DNA from: Rhodococcus opacus
GTDB taxonomy: Bacteria > Actinomycetota > Actinomycetes > Mycobacteriales > Mycobacteriaceae
Assembly (NCBI RefSeq): GCF_012396235.1
Contig: NZ_JAAXPA010000016.1
Coordinates: forward strand, 62,001 to 126,000
DNA length: 64,000 bases
Direction of reading: 5' to 3'
The position numbers and the translations under genes were made by a program. Below the pieces are notes generated by a model. The model was not told the DNA's origin. It searched no databases and saw only the letters and a list, made by a program, of their open reading frames with translations. How positions within the stretch are numbered: the stretch's first letter is position 1; every line of letters starts with the position of its first letter. Below are positions 28,782 through 39,306 of this stretch, piece after piece.

Positions 28782-29588
28782 GTGGCGGTGAGCGAGGTCG
28801 CACGTCTGCCGGGCGCGAGTGTCTGGGCGGTGGACTGCTGTGGCGTGCACACGGCCTGGTCGGACGTGGAGGTGCGGGACGATCACCGGCTCGTGCTCGT
28901 CCGTGGCGGCCGATTCGTTCGCCGGATCGGCAGACGTGAGTCGGTGGCCGATCCGACCGTGGCGTATCTCGGAATACCCGGCGAAGTGGAACAGTTCGCG
29001 CACCCCGCCGGTGGAGACCGGTGCACGTCGATCAGTGTCCGGCCCGAGCTCTGGCGTGCGATCGCCGGTGACCACTGGACACTCGGCCGTTCGGATGTGT
29101 ACGTCGATGCCCGCGTCGACCTTCTTCATCGGCGCCTGCTCCGTGCCGGCCGGACGGGCGACGTCCACTTCGCCCTCGCCGAGGAGGCCGTCCGGCTCGT
29201 CGCGGTCGTCGCGGTCGCCGCGTCACGGGCGCGGTCGCGTTCACACCGGCGCGGCGGCATTCCGGACCACGTAGTGGCCGCGGCGGCCCGCGCGGCGGTC
29301 CTCGACGACGAGCCCGGCTCGGACGGTTTGATACCGCTCGCCGGACGGTTCGGGGTGTCACCGTTCGCGCTCAGTCGTGCGTTCAGTGCAGTCATGGGCG
29401 TCTCGCTCACCAGGTACCGCAACAGGGTTCGGGTCGGGCGGGCGCTCGAGCGGATCGAGAACGGCGACCGTGACCTCGCCGGACTCGCCGCGGACCTGGG
29501 ATTCTCGGATCAGGCGCACATGACCAGGACCATCGGGGCCCACCTCGGCGAGACACCCACCGCGCTGCGAACACTGTTGTCGGCCTGA
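28782..29588 (+). CDS. AraC-family transcriptional regulator
   Basis: The C-terminal 100 residues form the AraC double helix-turn-helix: PLAGRFGVSPFALSRAFSAV, then LTRYRNRVRVGRALERIENG and LAGLAADLGFSDQAHMTRTI. The N-terminal domain looks cupin-like with HRLVLVRGGRFVRR. I give GTG 28782 as start (268 residues); the open frame reaches 28716 (TTG), and ATG 28740 is another candidate. The gene is divergent from the SRPBCC gene and upstream of dinB. The effector is unknown. Confidence 0.82.
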   Translation: MAVSEVARLPGASVWAVDCCGVHTAWSDVEVRDDHRLVLVRGGRFVRRIGRRESVADPTVAYLGIPGEVEQFAHPAGGDRCTSISVRPELWRAIAGDHWTLGRSDVYVDARVDLLHRRLLRAGRTGDVHFALAEEAVRLVAVVAVAASRARSRSHRRGGIPDHVVAAAARAAVLDDEPGSDGLIPLAGRFGVSPFALSRAFSAVMGVSLTRYRNRVRVGRALERIENGDRDLAGLAADLGFSDQAHMTRTIGAHLGETPTALRTLLSA

Positions 29589-29618
29589 ACGACCCTCGAC
29601 TTCTGTCGGTGGTCGATG

Positions 29619-29632
29619 CGAACATATGTTCG
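29619..29632 (+). promoter_or_regulatory. LexA (SOS) box over the dinB start codon
   Basis: CGAACATATGTTCG is a perfect 14-bp palindrome matching the core of the actinobacterial LexA site (TCGAAC-4N-GTTCGA). The ATG of dinB (29626-29628) lies inside it, so a bound LexA dimer would cover the start region directly. Confidence 0.75.
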
Positions 29633-30852
29633 TGTCCGATTCGCCGCGCCCGCGCATCTCGAGTGGCGCCGAGGCGACCATCCTGCACGCCGACCTCGAT
29701 GCGTTCTACGCCTCGGTGGAGCAGCGGGACGACCCCGGCCTGCGGGGTCGTCCGGTGATCGTCGGCGGCGGCGTCGTGCTGGCCGCGAGCTACGAGGCGA
29801 AGGCGTACGGGGTGCGCACGGCCAGCAGCGGTGCGCAGGCGCTGCGCCTGTGCCCGCACGCCGTCGTGGTGCGCCCACGAATGTCGGCGTACGCGGCCGC
29901 GAGCAAGGCGGTGTTCGAAGTCTTCGGCCGGACGACGCCCCTGGTCGAGGGACTGTCGATCGACGAGGCCTTCCTCGACGTCGCCGGTCTCCGCAAGATC
30001 GCTGGCGCGCCGGTCGACATCGCGGCGCGTCTGCGCCGGGACGTACGCGAGCAGGTGGGTCTGCCGATCACGGTCGGGATCGCGAGAACGAAGTTTCTCG
30101 CGAAGGTCGCCAGCGCGGTGGGCAAACCCGACGGACTGCTGCACGTGCCGCCGGACCGCGAGATCGAGTTCCTCCATCCGCTGCCGGTCGAAAGGCTGTG
30201 GGGTGTCGGCGCGGTGACGTCGGTCAGGCTCCGAGACGCCGGGATCGCCACCGTTGGGCAGCTCGCCCACCATCCCGAAGAGCTGCTCGTGTCCATCGTC
30301 GGACCCGCGGCGGGCCACCACCTCCACGCGCTCGCCTGGGCACGCGACCCGCGTCCCGTGCAGGTGGGGCGCAGGCGGAGATCCGTCGGCGCGCAGCACG
30401 CTCTGGGGCGCAGACCGAAGTCGAGGGAGGATGTGGACGCCGCTCTGGTGACGTTGGTGGACCGGGTGGCCGGCCGATTGCGCCGCGGCGAGCGGGTCGG
30501 GCGCACGGTGGTGCTCCGGCTGCGGTTCGACGACTTCACCCGGGTGACGCGTTCGCACACACTCGCGCAGCCGTCGGCTCAGACGCAGACGATCCTCACG
30601 ACGGCCCGCGGCCTGCTGAACAACGCGATGCCGATGATCGAACGCAAGGGCATCACCCTCGTGGGAATCGCGGTGGCCAACCTCGAGGACGACTGCCCGC
30701 AACAGCTGGCGCTGCCGTTCGACCCGTACACGAGTAGTTCACTCGACAGCACGCTCGACAGTCTCCGCGACCGCTTCGGCTCCTCGGCCGTCACCCGCGC
30801 CGTGCTGCTGGGCCGGGATCAGGGTGTGACGGTGCCGATCCTGCCGGATTAG
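29626..30852 (+). CDS. dinB: DNA polymerase IV (Y-family)
   Basis: The 408-residue protein has the Y-family catalytic motifs ILHADLDAFYASVEQ (metal-binding aspartates) and SIDEAFLDV near residue 110. It has the helix-hairpin-helix region RLWGVGAVTSVRLRDAG, the little-finger domain, and a C-terminal beta-clamp motif QLALPF. It performs translesion synthesis on damaged templates. A perfect LexA palindrome covers the start codon, pointing to direct SOS control. No ribosome site is seen upstream, so the transcript may be leaderless. The 3' end forms a hairpin with the following sequence. It is an insertion relative to the mycobacterial order. Confidence 0.95.
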   Translation: MFVSDSPRPRISSGAEATILHADLDAFYASVEQRDDPGLRGRPVIVGGGVVLAASYEAKAYGVRTASSGAQALRLCPHAVVVRPRMSAYAAASKAVFEVFGRTTPLVEGLSIDEAFLDVAGLRKIAGAPVDIAARLRRDVREQVGLPITVGIARTKFLAKVASAVGKPDGLLHVPPDREIEFLHPLPVERLWGVGAVTSVRLRDAGIATVGQLAHHPEELLVSIVGPAAGHHLHALAWARDPRPVQVGRRRRSVGAQHALGRRPKSREDVDAALVTLVDRVAGRLRRGERVGRTVVLRLRFDDFTRVTRSHTLAQPSAQTQTILTTARGLLNNAMPMIERKGITLVGIAVANLEDDCPQQLALPFDPYTSSSLDSTLDSLRDRFGSSAVTRAVLLGRDQGVTVPILPD

Positions 30853-30866
30853 GCCGGCAGGATCGG
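30835..30866. terminator. Bidirectional terminator spanning the dinB stop codon
   Basis: CCGATCCTGCCGG (30835-30847) pairs perfectly with CCGGCAGGATCGG (30854-30866) around ATTAGG, which includes the TAG of dinB. GGTG/CACC outside extends the stem after one mismatch. It serves the convergent dinB and pepN. Confidence 0.7.
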
Positions 30867-30873
30867 CCACCGA

Positions 30874-33453
<2,580 letters not shown>

Positions 33454-33510
33454 AGAGGTCTCCTCGTGATCGGCGGCGGTGCTCGTACTCGATGCTGCCA
33501 TCCCATCACG

Positions 33511-33552
33511 AGTGGGCCGGGGGTGTTAACCAGTGGGCCGGGGGTGTTAACC
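33511..33552. repeat. Perfect 21-bp tandem duplication
   Basis: The unit AGTGGGCCGGGGGTGTTAACC occurs twice head to tail (33511-33531 and 33532-33552). The second copy supplies the stop codon and last residue of the flavoprotein gene, and the first lies in the gap before the pepN start. Confidence 0.9.
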
Positions 33553-34782
33553 GGACAGGTCGGCCAACGGCACCCCGGGGTCGGCCAGGCGGTCGGGATC
33601 GACCGGGGCGGACGACGACACCAGTTTCTTGATCTGATCGGTGACATCCCAGATGTTGACGTTCATGCCGGCGAGGACGTGGTTGTCCGCGTCGAGCCAG
33701 AAGGCCACGAACTCGCGTGCGGCGAAATCGCCGCGCACGACCACCCGGTCGTACGAATCGTGCGGGGCGTACCCCACATACTCCATGCCCAGATCGAACT
33801 GGTCGGTGAAGAAGTACGGCAGGTTCCCGTATTCCGCCTCGTGCCCGAGCATGGTGGCGGCGGCCACGGCCGGCTGGTTGCGCGCGTTCGCCCAGTGCTC
33901 GACCCGGATGCGGGTGCCGAGCTGCGGATGCTGTTGCGTGGCGATGTCGCCCACCGCGACGACGTCGGGGTCGCTGGTCTGCAACCCGGCGTCGACGAGA
34001 ACGCCGCCGTCGACGTCGAGTCCGGCCCGCTCCGCGATCTCGATGTTGGGTGCCGCGCCGACGGCGACGAGGACCGCGTCGGCGGGCAGGACGGTGCCGT
34101 CGCCCAGCCGAACCCCGGTGGCCTTGCCGTCTTCGACGACGATCTCCTCGACCGTGGCGCCGAGGTGCAGTTGAACGCCGTGCTCGCGGTGGAGTTCGGC
34201 GAAGACCGAGCCGATCTCGGGGCCGAGGGAGCCGAGCAGGGGAACTTCGGCGGCTTCCACCACCGTCACGTCGGCGCCCTTCTCCCGCGCGGAGGCGCCC
34301 ACCTCGAGGCCGATCCAGCCGGCGCCGATCACCACGAGTCGTCGGCCACCGGCGACCGCCTCGATGAGCTTGTCCGATTCGTCGATGGTGCGGAGGTAGT
34401 GGACGCCCTCGGCGTCGGACCCGGAGATCGGTGGGCGGCGCGAGCGCGAACCGGTCGCGAGGGCGAGCTTGTCGTATCCCAGCGTGGAACCGTCCGGCAG
34501 CGTCACGGTGTGGGCGGCGAGATCGAGGGCGGTGGCGGTGGTGCCGAGCCGCAGGTCCACGTGATGGTCGCGGTACCAGTCGCCGTTGTGGACGGTGAAG
34601 TCGCCGAGTGCCTTCTTGCCTGCGAAGTGTTCCTTCGACAGCGGAGGTCGCTCGTAGGGAAGATGTTCCTCCTCCGACAGGAGGATGATCGATCCGTCGA
34701 AATCCTTGTCACGCAATGCTTCTGCCGTCTTCGCTCCGGCGAGGCCGCCGCCGACGACGACGAACGTGCGAGTGGAGGACAT
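33547..34782 (-). CDS. FAD-dependent pyridine nucleotide-disulfide-type reductase (rubredoxin/ferredoxin reductase-like)
   Basis: The 411-residue protein starts with the FAD motif FVVVGGGLAGAKTAEAL. It has a second Rossmann motif for NAD(P)H (LVVIGAGWIGLEVGASA near residue 146) and an FAD-closing motif DPDVVAVGDIATQQ near 272. It lacks a redox CxxxxC disulfide. This is the BphA4/rubredoxin-reductase subfamily, whose members pass electrons from NADH to a ferredoxin or rubredoxin. No electron acceptor gene is adjacent, so its partner is unknown. It ends within the 21-bp tandem repeat and is divergent from the Rv2466c-like gene. Confidence 0.88.
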   Translation of the reverse strand: MSSTRTFVVVGGGLAGAKTAEALRDKDFDGSIILLSEEEHLPYERPPLSKEHFAGKKALGDFTVHNGDWYRDHHVDLRLGTTATALDLAAHTVTLPDGSTLGYDKLALATGSRSRRPPISGSDAEGVHYLRTIDESDKLIEAVAGGRRLVVIGAGWIGLEVGASAREKGADVTVVEAAEVPLLGSLGPEIGSVFAELHREHGVQLHLGATVEEIVVEDGKATGVRLGDGTVLPADAVLVAVGAAPNIEIAERAGLDVDGGVLVDAGLQTSDPDVVAVGDIATQQHPQLGTRIRVEHWANARNQPAVAAATMLGHEAEYGNLPYFFTDQFDLGMEYVGYAPHDSYDRVVVRGDFAAREFVAFWLDADNHVLAGMNVNIWDVTDQIKKLVSSSAPVDPDRLADPGVPLADLSG

Positions 34783-34909
34783 GTGAGGATGCTCCCTTCC
34801 GGTCGACCACTTTCGACCCTACTGCCGCGAGCGGGGTCTCCGGGAAGGATTCCCGGAGGGGAGGTGTTGACTGGACGGGAATGTGTACATCACCGAGAAG
34901 GAGCATCAC

Positions 34910-35539
34910 GTGAGTGCTGGGACTAACGCCGGGACCGCCAAGGACGTCGCTGATTTCTGGTTCGACCCACTGTGCCCGTGGTGCTGGATCACCTCGCGAT
35001 GGATCCTCGAGGCCACGCAGGTGCGCGACCTGGAGGCGAACTTCCACGTGATGAGCCTGGCCGTCCTCAACGAGGGCCGGGATCTGCCGGAGGAATACAG
35101 CGAGCTCATGACCAAGGCGTGGGGCCCGGTGCGGGTGCTGATCGCGGCCGCGCAGAAGCACGGCGACGAGATCCTGCTGCCGCTGTACACGGCGATGGGC
35201 ACGCTCATCCACAACGACGGCAACAAGGACTTCGGCGACGTGATCGTCAAGTCGCTCGCCGAGGTCGGGCTGCCGGCCGAACTGGCCGAGGCCGCCGAAT
35301 CGGAGGAGTTCGACGCCGCACTGCGCGAGAGTCACGCCGCAGGCATGGACGCCGTCGGACCGGACGTGGGAACCCCGACCATCCACGTCAACGGTGTCGC
35401 GTTCTTCGGCCCGGTCCTGTCGCGGATTCCCCGCGGCGAGGACGCGGGCAAGGTGTGGGACGGTGCGGTCGCGCTGGCCGGCTACCCGCACTTCTTCGAA
35501 CTCAAGCGCACCCGGACCGAGGACCCCCAGTTCGACTGA
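34910..35539 (+). CDS. DsbA-family mycothiol-dependent reductase (Rv2466c-like)
   Basis: The 209-residue protein starts at GTG 34910 with AAGGAG upstream. Near the N-terminus it has the active site [13 protein letters not shown] (CPWC) on a thioredoxin fold with an inserted helical domain (residues about 60-150). It has the cis-proline region in [15 protein letters not shown]. It matches Rv2466c, which uses mycothiol as electron donor and is known for nitroreductase-like activation of prodrugs and for oxidative stress defence. It sits beside pepN and rpiB as in M. tuberculosis. Confidence 0.9.
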   Translation: MSAGTNAGTAKDVADFWFDPLCPWCWITSRWILEATQVRDLEANFHVMSLAVLNEGRDLPEEYSELMTKAWGPVRVLIAAAQKHGDEILLPLYTAMGTLIHNDGNKDFGDVIVKSLAEVGLPAELAEAAESEEFDAALRESHAAGMDAVGPDVGTPTIHVNGVAFFGPVLSRIPRGEDAGKVWDGAVALAGYPHFFELKRTRTEDPQFD

Positions 35540-35557
35540 GCCCCGTCCCGGGCACGG

Positions 35558-36532
35558 TCACCGAGTGACGGGCCCGGCCGGGTCGGCCGCGTACTGCAGT
35601 TGCTGCGGATCGCGGTAGATCTGGCCGGGTTTCACGAACAGGTGACCGTGCCGGGTCCTGTTCCGCAGGGCGGCGGCGCGCCAGGTCAGCACCGGATGTC
35701 CCGACAGCAGATTCACGAACCACGGAAAGAACCCGCGTTCGGTGGTGGCCCGGTCGGCGAGTTCGTCGAAGCCGACGATGCTGACGAGGTATTTGCCCGC
35801 GCCGAGAACGCCCATCGCGCCGCGGGCGCCCTGGGGCCGCACACAGTAGCCGTGATTGTCTGCGGTGTATTCCATCGATCGGAACAGCGCCGACCCGACG
35901 ACGGGAATGTAGTTGGCGGCGAACTGTCCCAGTTGCCGCCAGTAAGAGGCGTGACCGGCCGCGATGTGACCGACCTCGTGGCCGATGATGAAGGCGAGGG
36001 CGTCGGGCTCGCGGGCCTCGCCGCCGATCTCGAACAGATCGCTGTACACCACGACGAAGCGGCGGAAACCGTGTCCGGATGCGAACGCGTTGATCCGGCC
36101 GTTCCCGAGCACGACGTACGCGTCGGGCGGTTCGGTCATCCCGAACCGCGCAGCCGCCTCGGCCACCATCCGATACCCGTCGGGGAACTGGGTGGGCGTC
36201 ATCTTGATCCCGTTCACCTGCTGCGAGCCGTAGAGCTGGCCGCGGCCGACGGCGATGAGGATCGGTGCGATCAGCACGATGAGCACCCAGGTGGACACCA
36301 CGCCGAGGAAGAGTGCCGCGATCGCCGCGACGTAGGCGACCACGGTGAGAACGATCGCCGCCACGAGCAGCGGGATCTCCCACGAGTGCCGGGCGGGCCT
36401 GTCGTGCGGCATGAGGCCCGGCAACGGGACCGGAGGATTCCATCCCGTCCCGCCACTCCACTGGTGCTGCGCGGGGGCCTGCCGATGTCCCGGATACGCC
36501 TGTCCCCAGTTCTGTCCGTTGTCGGGATACAT
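35558..36532 (-). CDS. M48-family zinc metalloprotease, membrane-anchored
   Basis: The 324-residue protein starts MYPDNGQNWGQAYPGHRQ, a proline/glutamine-rich cytoplasmic head. Two membrane helices follow (IPLLVAAIVLTVVAYVAAIA and STWVLIVLIAPILIAV). The catalytic domain has GHEVGHIAAGH (HExxH) and a downstream glutamate in EYTADNHGY. It resembles HtpX/M48 peptidases that degrade damaged membrane proteins. It is convergent with the Rv2466c-like gene and divergent from rpiB. It is absent from the corresponding place in M. tuberculosis as I recall it. Confidence 0.87.
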   Translation of the reverse strand: MYPDNGQNWGQAYPGHRQAPAQHQWSGGTGWNPPVPLPGLMPHDRPARHSWEIPLLVAAIVLTVVAYVAAIAALFLGVVSTWVLIVLIAPILIAVGRGQLYGSQQVNGIKMTPTQFPDGYRMVAEAAARFGMTEPPDAYVVLGNGRINAFASGHGFRRFVVVYSDLFEIGGEAREPDALAFIIGHEVGHIAAGHASYWRQLGQFAANYIPVVGSALFRSMEYTADNHGYCVRPQGARGAMGVLGAGKYLVSIVGFDELADRATTERGFFPWFVNLLSGHPVLTWRAAALRNRTRHGHLFVKPGQIYRDPQQLQYAADPAGPVTR

Positions 36533-36599
36533 GCTGATCACGATAAGCGTCCCGGGCCCCTGACACGATTCGCGAGGACGCCTGACAGAATCACCAGTC

Positions 36600-37073
36600 A
36601 TGCGCGTATACCTGGGTGCCGACCATGCCGGATTCGAACGTAAGAACGAGATCATCGAACACCTGAAGGCCGCGGGCCACGAGACCGTCGACTGCGGCGC
36701 TCATGTCTACGACGCCCTCGACGACTACCCCGCCTTCTGCATCGAGACGGCTCGTCGTGTCGTCGCCGACGAGGGCAGCCTCGGCATCGTGCTGGGCGGC
36801 AGCGGCAACGGTGAGCAGATCGCCGCGAACAAGGTGAAGGGTGCGCGATGTGCCCTGGCGTGGAGCGTCGAGACCGCGCAGCTGGCCCGCCAGCACAACA
36901 ACGCTCAGCTGATCGGCCTCGGCGGCCGCATGCACTCCCTCGAGGAGTCCCTCGCGATCGTGGACGCGTTCCTCGCCGCCGAGTGGTCGAACGAGGAGCG
37001 CCACCAGCGCCGCATCGACATCCTGTCCGAGTTCGAGAAGACCGGCGTCGCCCCGGCCCTGCCCGAGGCCTGA
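36600..37073 (+). CDS. rpiB: Ribose-5-phosphate isomerase B
   Basis: The 157-residue protein begins MRVYLGADHAGFERKNEII and contains VLGGSGNGEQIAANKVKGAR, the active-site loop of the mycobacterial-type RpiB, where a glutamate replaces the cysteine base of the E. coli enzyme. It interconverts ribose-5-phosphate and ribulose-5-phosphate in the pentose phosphate pathway. It is followed 6 bases later by the glycosylase gene. It is the Rv2465c counterpart. CAGAAT ends 8 bases before the ATG, so the transcript could be leaderless. Confidence 0.95.
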   Translation: MRVYLGADHAGFERKNEIIEHLKAAGHETVDCGAHVYDALDDYPAFCIETARRVVADEGSLGIVLGGSGNGEQIAANKVKGARCALAWSVETAQLARQHNNAQLIGLGGRMHSLEESLAIVDAFLAAEWSNEERHQRRIDILSEFEKTGVAPALPEA

Positions 37074-37079
37074 TCGTCC

Positions 37080-37877
37080 TTGCCCGAAGGTCACACCCTG
37101 CACCGGCTGGCCCGGCTGCACCAACGCCGGTTCGCCGGTGCGCCGGTGCGGGTGCTGAGCCCGCAGGGCAGATTCGCCGAGGACGCAGCCCTCGTCGACG
37201 GCCGCGTCCTCGTCAAGTCCGAGGCCTGGGGTAAACACCTGTGGCATCACTACGAGTCCGGACTGGTCGTGCACGTCCATCTGGGACTGTACGGAGCATT
37301 CACGGAATCGGCCGTTCCGATGGAACCGCCGGTCGGGCAGGTCAGGATGCGGATGGTCGGCGCCGAATTCGGCACCGACCTCCGCGGTCCGACGGCCTGT
37401 GAGGTTCTCCATCCGCCGCAGGTCGCCGCCATCGAGGCGCGGCTGGGACCGGATCCGCTGCGGAAGGACGCCGATCCCGACAAGGCGTGGAAACGCATCT
37501 CGGCGTCGAAGACCCCGGTCGGGGCACTGCTGATGGATCAGGCCGTGATCGCGGGCATCGGCAACGTGTACCGGGCGGAGGTCCTGTTCCGGCACGGCAT
37601 CAACCCCGACCGGCCCGGCCGCGCGCTGTCCCGTGACGAGTGGGACGCGCTGTGGGCCGACCTCGTCGCCCTGATGAAGGTCGGGGTCCGCCGCGGCAAG
37701 ATGCACGTCGTCCGTCCCGAGGACGATCACGGCGATCCGGCGTATGCGAAGGATCGTCCCCGGACGTACGTCTACCGGCGGGCGGGATCACCGTGCCGGA
37801 TCTGCGGCACCCCGGTGGCCCACTCGGTCATGAAGGGCCGCAACCTCTTCTGGTGCCCGAGTTGCCAGCCCTCCTGA
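37080..37877 (+). CDS. nei: Fpg/Nei-family DNA glycosylase (Rv2464c-like)
   Basis: The 265-residue protein starts with TTG and reads MPEGHTLHRLAR. The family requires proline and glutamate at positions 2-3 as catalytic residues, so this start is secure despite the rare codon. It has the helix-two-turn-helix region (MDQAVIAGIGNVYRAEVLF) and a C-terminal zinc finger (CRICG and CPSCQ). It excises oxidised bases and cleaves the abasic site. The length and context match M. tuberculosis Nei1 (Rv2464c), and it is coupled to rpiB. Confidence 0.92.
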   Translation: MPEGHTLHRLARLHQRRFAGAPVRVLSPQGRFAEDAALVDGRVLVKSEAWGKHLWHHYESGLVVHVHLGLYGAFTESAVPMEPPVGQVRMRMVGAEFGTDLRGPTACEVLHPPQVAAIEARLGPDPLRKDADPDKAWKRISASKTPVGALLMDQAVIAGIGNVYRAEVLFRHGINPDRPGRALSRDEWDALWADLVALMKVGVRRGKMHVVRPEDDHGDPAYAKDRPRTYVYRRAGSPCRICGTPVAHSVMKGRNLFWCPSCQPS

Positions 37878-37884
37878 CGGCCGG

Positions 37885-38703
37885 CTAGAAGTCGAACCCA
37901 CCACCGAAGTCGAACCCGCCGCCGTCTCCGCCGCCACCGAAGTCGAATCCGCCGCCGTCGCCACCGGCGTCCCCGCCCATGTCGCCGCCGCCGTCCGCGC
38001 CTGCGTCACCGCCGTCGCCACCGCCGTCTGCGCCCGCGTCACCGGTGTCCTGGGACGCGTCGCCCGCTCCGCTCTCGAAGCCCTGCGCGTCGTACCCCAC
38101 TCCGGCCATCCCGGAGAACATCGCCGAGAACAGGAACATCGAGCCCAGGCCCCACGCGCCTGCGACGAGAGCGGGCTTCCACCACGGCTCCGAGTACCAG
38201 CCGGCCGGAACCGGGCGTCCCGCGACGCGGCCGCCGGGGTAGTAGTTCGGTGTCTTCGACGACGGGTTCGGCGACGCCGCGACCTGCCGCCCCTCGAACT
38301 CGACCTCACGGTCCTCGGTGACCGCGCCCGCGGACTTCTGGCCGTCGATGGACGGAATCTCCGGGCCGGGGTCCATGCCCATGGCCGTGCGGGCGGCGCG
38401 GATGTAGTAGTGACCCTCGAGTGCCGTCTGCTTGGCGAGACGCGCCTGGACGGGCGTCGTGGCCTGATCGATCTGGGAGCCGGCGGCGGTGTAGCGCTCG
38501 GACGCGTCGGCGAGTGCCTGCTGGGAGGCGGTGTCGGATCCGGTGAGGCTGTACACCTGTCCGCCGAGCCGTTCGATGGCCTGGCGCGCGTCTGCCTTGG
38601 CGTCCTCGAGCTGGTTCGCGGTTTGCCCGGCGCGGTTGCTGCGGCTCCTCACCACCAGGAAGGCGACCGCCGCCACGATCACGAGAATGAGTAGCAGTTC
38701 CAC
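37885..38703 (-). CDS. DUF1542-type membrane-anchored protein with Gly/Asp-rich tail
   Basis: The 272-residue protein (GTG 38703, GGAGG six bases upstream) has an N-terminal membrane helix (VELLLILVIVAAVAFLVV), a helical region with charged heptads (residues about 25-110), a second hydrophobic segment (ALVAGAWGLGSMFLFSAMF) and a C-terminal low-complexity tail of about 70 residues. The tail is built from GGGD, GADGGGD and GGGFDFGGG units and ends in repeated FDF. Similar tails occur in YGXIW/TPM-associated and DUF1542-type proteins. Function is unknown. It is convergent with the glycosylase gene. Confidence 0.7.
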   Translation of the reverse strand: MELLLILVIVAAVAFLVVRSRSNRAGQTANQLEDAKADARQAIERLGGQVYSLTGSDTASQQALADASERYTAAGSQIDQATTPVQARLAKQTALEGHYYIRAARTAMGMDPGPEIPSIDGQKSAGAVTEDREVEFEGRQVAASPNPSSKTPNYYPGGRVAGRPVPAGWYSEPWWKPALVAGAWGLGSMFLFSAMFSGMAGVGYDAQGFESGAGDASQDTGDAGADGGGDGGDAGADGGGDMGGDAGGDGGGFDFGGGGDGGGFDFGGGFDF

Positions 38704-38957
38704 GGTGGGCCTCCGGAGTTCTCGCGGACCGCCGGCTGCGGGGCTGCAACATCCACGAGTAGGGGACAAATCGGACATCTCCCAGAGTACTGACCGAAAT
38801 CGTGGTTACGCGCTCGGCGAACGGGGGAGTGGTCCGGCGGAGGGCGAGTGGGGCCGCGCCCACCGTCCATGTGACGCATGTCATAGCGGATGCGGTCTCT
38901 GCGGCCGCCCTCGAACATGAAAAAAGGAGCGTTCCCTGGGGTGGGAACGCTCCTGTG
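38704..38957. other. Intergenic region before the tRNA pair
   Basis: There is no convincing gene. It holds the upstream region of the DUF1542-type gene and, at its right end, the terminator of the tRNA-Gly transcript. Confidence 0.5.
38920..38954 (-). terminator. Intrinsic terminator of tRNA-Gly
   Basis: AGGAGCGTTCCC (38925-38936) pairs perfectly with GGGAACGCTCCT (38943-38954) around a 6-base loop. On the minus strand the stem is followed by a run of six T residues (38925-38920), directly downstream of the tRNA-Gly gene. Confidence 0.9.
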
Positions 38958-39031
38958 TGGAGGGGATGACGGGAATCGAACCCGCGTAATCAGTTTGGAA
39001 GACTGAGGCTCTACCATTGAGCTACATCCCC
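38958..39031 (-). tRNA. tRNA-Gly (anticodon TCC)
   Basis: The minus strand gives a full cloverleaf. GGGGATG pairs with CATCCCC, and discriminator T is followed by an encoded CCA (38960-38958). The anticodon loop contains TCTTCCAA (anticodon TCC, reading GGA). The T-arm contains GGTTCGATTCC. Confidence 0.95.
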
Positions 39032-39170
39032 GTGCATACGACTACCTGGGATCGCCATGCATGTCGTCTGCGATGAGTGACTGTACCCAACCTCGCTTTG
39101 GATTTCATAATCGGGGGGCCGTAGGATTCTTCCTCGGGTCCTCGCGAGGTTGGCGAGAGCCGGCTTCGAC

Positions 39171-39250
<80 letters not shown>

Positions 39251-39306
39251 CCACAGGGCAGGTAACTGCCGCACAGAAAAGCACGACCACACGAAGGAGC
39301 CAGTCC

